Part shown: piece by piece, positions 3,967-5,147 of the stretch | Layout of the letters: each line of letters opens with the position of its first letter | Position numbering within the stretch: position 1 is the first letter of the stretch | DNA from: JBDRLD01 sp043813445 | Lineage (GTDB): Bacteria > Patescibacteriota > Patescibacteriia > JACPHY01 | Length of the DNA stretch: 5,147 nucleotides | Direction of reading: 5' to 3' | Assembly (NCBI GenBank): GCA_043813445.1 | Contig: JBDRLD010000096.1 | Span: 1-5,147, forward strand | The notes under the pieces: model-generated | Databases searched by the model: none | What the model saw: only the letters and a program-made list of their open reading frames with translations | What the model was told of the DNA's origin: nothing | Position numbers and translations under genes: made by a program

Positions 3967-4989
3967 GTGCGGCCAACGGTGGAACGATGTCGAGCGCCGC
4001 TCGAGCAGGTGTTGAAGGACGGCGGCATCAAGTCGGGTGACGTTGAGAAGATTATTCTCGTCGGTGGTCCGACACGCATGCCGATCGTTCAGGAATTCGT
4101 AAAAAGCTGCGCTGGAAAAGAAATCGAGCACGGTATAGATCCGATGGAATGTGTTGCGAAGGGTGCTGCAATTCAGGCTGGCATTCTTGGCGGTGATACG
4201 AGTGCGAAGGACATCCTCCTGCTCGATGTGACGCCGTTGACGCTCTCCATCGAGACACTCGGTGGTGTTGCAACGCCGCTCATCGAGCGGAATACGACCA
4301 TCCCGACGTCAAAGTCACAAATTTTTTCTACGGCGGCAGACAATCAGACCGGCGTTGAGGTGCACGCACTTCAGGGCGAGCGACCGATGGCAAAGGATAA
4401 TAAATCGCTCGGGCGGTTCATGCTTGACGGTATTCCGCCGGCGCCGCGTGGCGTCCCGCAGGTGGAGGTGACGTTCGATATTGATGCGAATGGTATTTTG
4501 ACGGTGTCCGCGAAGGATAAGGCGACGAGCAAGGAGCAGCGCATCACTATCCAGGGATCATCGAAACTCTCTGACGAGGAGATTGAGAAGATGCAGAAGG
4601 ATGCGGAGGCGCATGCGGAAGAGGATAAGAAGCAGAAGGAGCTCGTCGAGCTACGCAATCAGGCCGAGATGACGGTTCACGCGGCAGAGAAGTCACTTCG
4701 AGATCTCGGCGATAAAATTGAGCAGTCATTGAAGGACGAGGTGGAGCAGAAGGTGAAGCAGCTTCGCGAGGTGAAGGATGGCAGCGATGCCGCAGCTATT
4801 ACGAAGGCCATAGAGGAACTTCAACCCGCGCTCTCAAAGATCGGTGAGCAGATGTATAAGGAGGCACAGGAGAAGCAGAGCCAGGAAACTGAAGAACAAA
4901 AAACTCAAGGCGAAGCGGAAGAGAAGAACGACGAGGAGAAGGGTGGAGATGGCGAAGCGAAGGACGCTGATTTTGAGGAGAAACAGTAG
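3967..4989 (+). CDS. dnaK: Chaperone protein DnaK (Hsp70), C-terminal fragment after the frame break
   Basis: Homology actually begins at 3895 (FITATNDGPKHLVVRVTRAK). GTG 3967 is only the first start-like codon in this frame and has no ribosome site, so it is probably not a real start. In joined numbering it carries IILVGGPTRMP (314-324), the interdomain linker DILLLDVTPLTLSIET (367-382), and the substrate-binding beta domain with LIERNTTIPTSKSQIFSTAA, LQGERPMAKDNKSLGRF, GIPPAPRGVPQVEVTFDIDA and GILTVSAKDKATSKEQRITI. The helical lid starts at KLSDEEIEKMQKDAEAHAEE. The tail is Glu/Gln/Lys-rich and ends DADFEEKQ, like the usual VVDAEFEEV end. All domains are intact with no further stops or shifts, which argues against an old decaying pseudogene. 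Alone, this fragment lacks most of the ATPase domain. The stop is TAG. The next 158 bases hold a likely terminator, and dnaJ is not in the window. Confidence 0.93.
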   Translation: MRPTVERCRAPLEQVLKDGGIKSGDVEKIILVGGPTRMPIVQEFVKSCAGKEIEHGIDPMECVAKGAAIQAGILGGDTSAKDILLLDVTPLTLSIETLGGVATPLIERNTTIPTSKSQIFSTAADNQTGVEVHALQGERPMAKDNKSLGRFMLDGIPPAPRGVPQVEVTFDIDANGILTVSAKDKATSKEQRITIQGSSKLSDEEIEKMQKDAEAHAEEDKKQKELVELRNQAEMTVHAAEKSLRDLGDKIEQSLKDEVEQKVKQLREVKDGSDAAAITKAIEELQPALSKIGEQMYKEAQEKQSQETEEQKTQGEAEEKNDEEKGGDGEAKDADFEEKQ

Positions 4990-5057
4990 GAAGGTAAGCT
5001 GTGAGAATCGCAGGCACTGTTTACACGCAATTCCTCCATTGAGCTGTTGCTATCTGT

Positions 5058-5118
5058 CCCTCCCCCTCTCCGCTGTCCGCAGGGGGGAGGGGGAGTTGGA
5101 GGGGGAGGGGTGGTTTTT
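5058..5118 (+). terminator. Probable dnaK terminator with G-rich arms
   Basis: CCCTCCCCCTC (5058-5068) can pair perfectly with GAGGGGGAGGG (5099-5109), followed by GTGG and T5 (5114-5118), a fair intrinsic-terminator layout 69 bases after the dnaK stop. The same left arm can instead pair with GAGGGGGAG (5087-5095), nine perfect pairs with a shorter loop that can be extended inward. The two right arms compete. The T run is short and set back, so efficiency is uncertain. Confidence 0.5.
5082..5110 (+). other. Potential G-quadruplex
   Basis: Four G runs (5082-5087, 5089-5093, 5101-5105, 5107-5110) are separated by loops of 1, 7 and 1 bases, meeting the usual G3+N1-7 rule. They are on the dnaK sense strand, so the structure could form in the dnaK 3' RNA. 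The same bases form the right arms of the terminator-like hairpin, so the structures exclude one another. Confidence 0.45.
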
Positions 5119-5147
5119 GTACGCAATGGAGTGCAGGACATACCACC

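Noticed and set aside
5034..5131. Eight-base inverted ends (CTCCATTG at 5034-5041, CAATGGAG at 5124-5131) as a mobile element
   Set aside because: The match does not extend beyond eight bases and there is no target duplication; chance is likely.
5127..5147. Start of another plus-strand gene (ATG at 5127)
   Set aside because: Only seven codons are visible before the edge, with no ribosome site, and it lies immediately after a probable terminator.

Overview
The window is a chaperone locus of about 5.1 kb from a mid-GC bacterium. I infer Patescibacteria (the candidate phyla radiation) with moderate confidence. The reasons are a compact HrcA of 236 residues and a compact GrpE of 153 residues, a CofE-like ligase of the kind annotated in such genomes, a DnaK that lacks the Gram-negative insert near residue 80, and palindromic intergenic repeats of the TGTCATTGCGAG and TGTCATCCTGAG types. 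Translation fits the standard code.

Layout. Positions 1-537 (+) hold the C-terminal part of a coenzyme F420-0:L-glutamate ligase-like protein that enters from the left edge. Positions 538-620 are a short control region with a near-consensus CIRCE operator (572-598) wrapped around a sigma-70-like promoter, whose predicted start point lies at or next to the hrcA ATG. hrcA (621-1331) and grpE (1369-1830) follow as a small operon. A two-gene cassette of unknown function lies on the opposite strand (2676 down to 1900). It has its own promoter, Shine-Dalgarno sites and terminator (1857-1876), so it converges on grpE. Positions 2677-3110 carry no gene. They hold the cassette promoter, at least two palindromic repeat elements plus fragments of both families, and the dnaK leader. 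dnaK occupies 3111-4989 but is split by a single-base +1 frame change near 3894. The last 158 bases hold a very G-rich hairpin and possible G-quadruplex region, probably the dnaK terminator.

How the genes work together. DnaK is the Hsp70 chaperone, GrpE its nucleotide exchange factor, and HrcA the heat-shock repressor that binds CIRCE. The operator controls hrcA-grpE directly. dnaK is cut off from it by the opposite-strand cassette and the repeats, and I see no second CIRCE in front of dnaK. No dnaJ is present in the window.

The observations most worth following are the dnaK frame break, which sits exactly on a CCC-G sequence where +1 slippage would keep Pro pairing; the CIRCE/promoter/leaderless start arrangement; the two cassette ORFs, which are in the same frame and separated by one TAG; and the repeat cluster.
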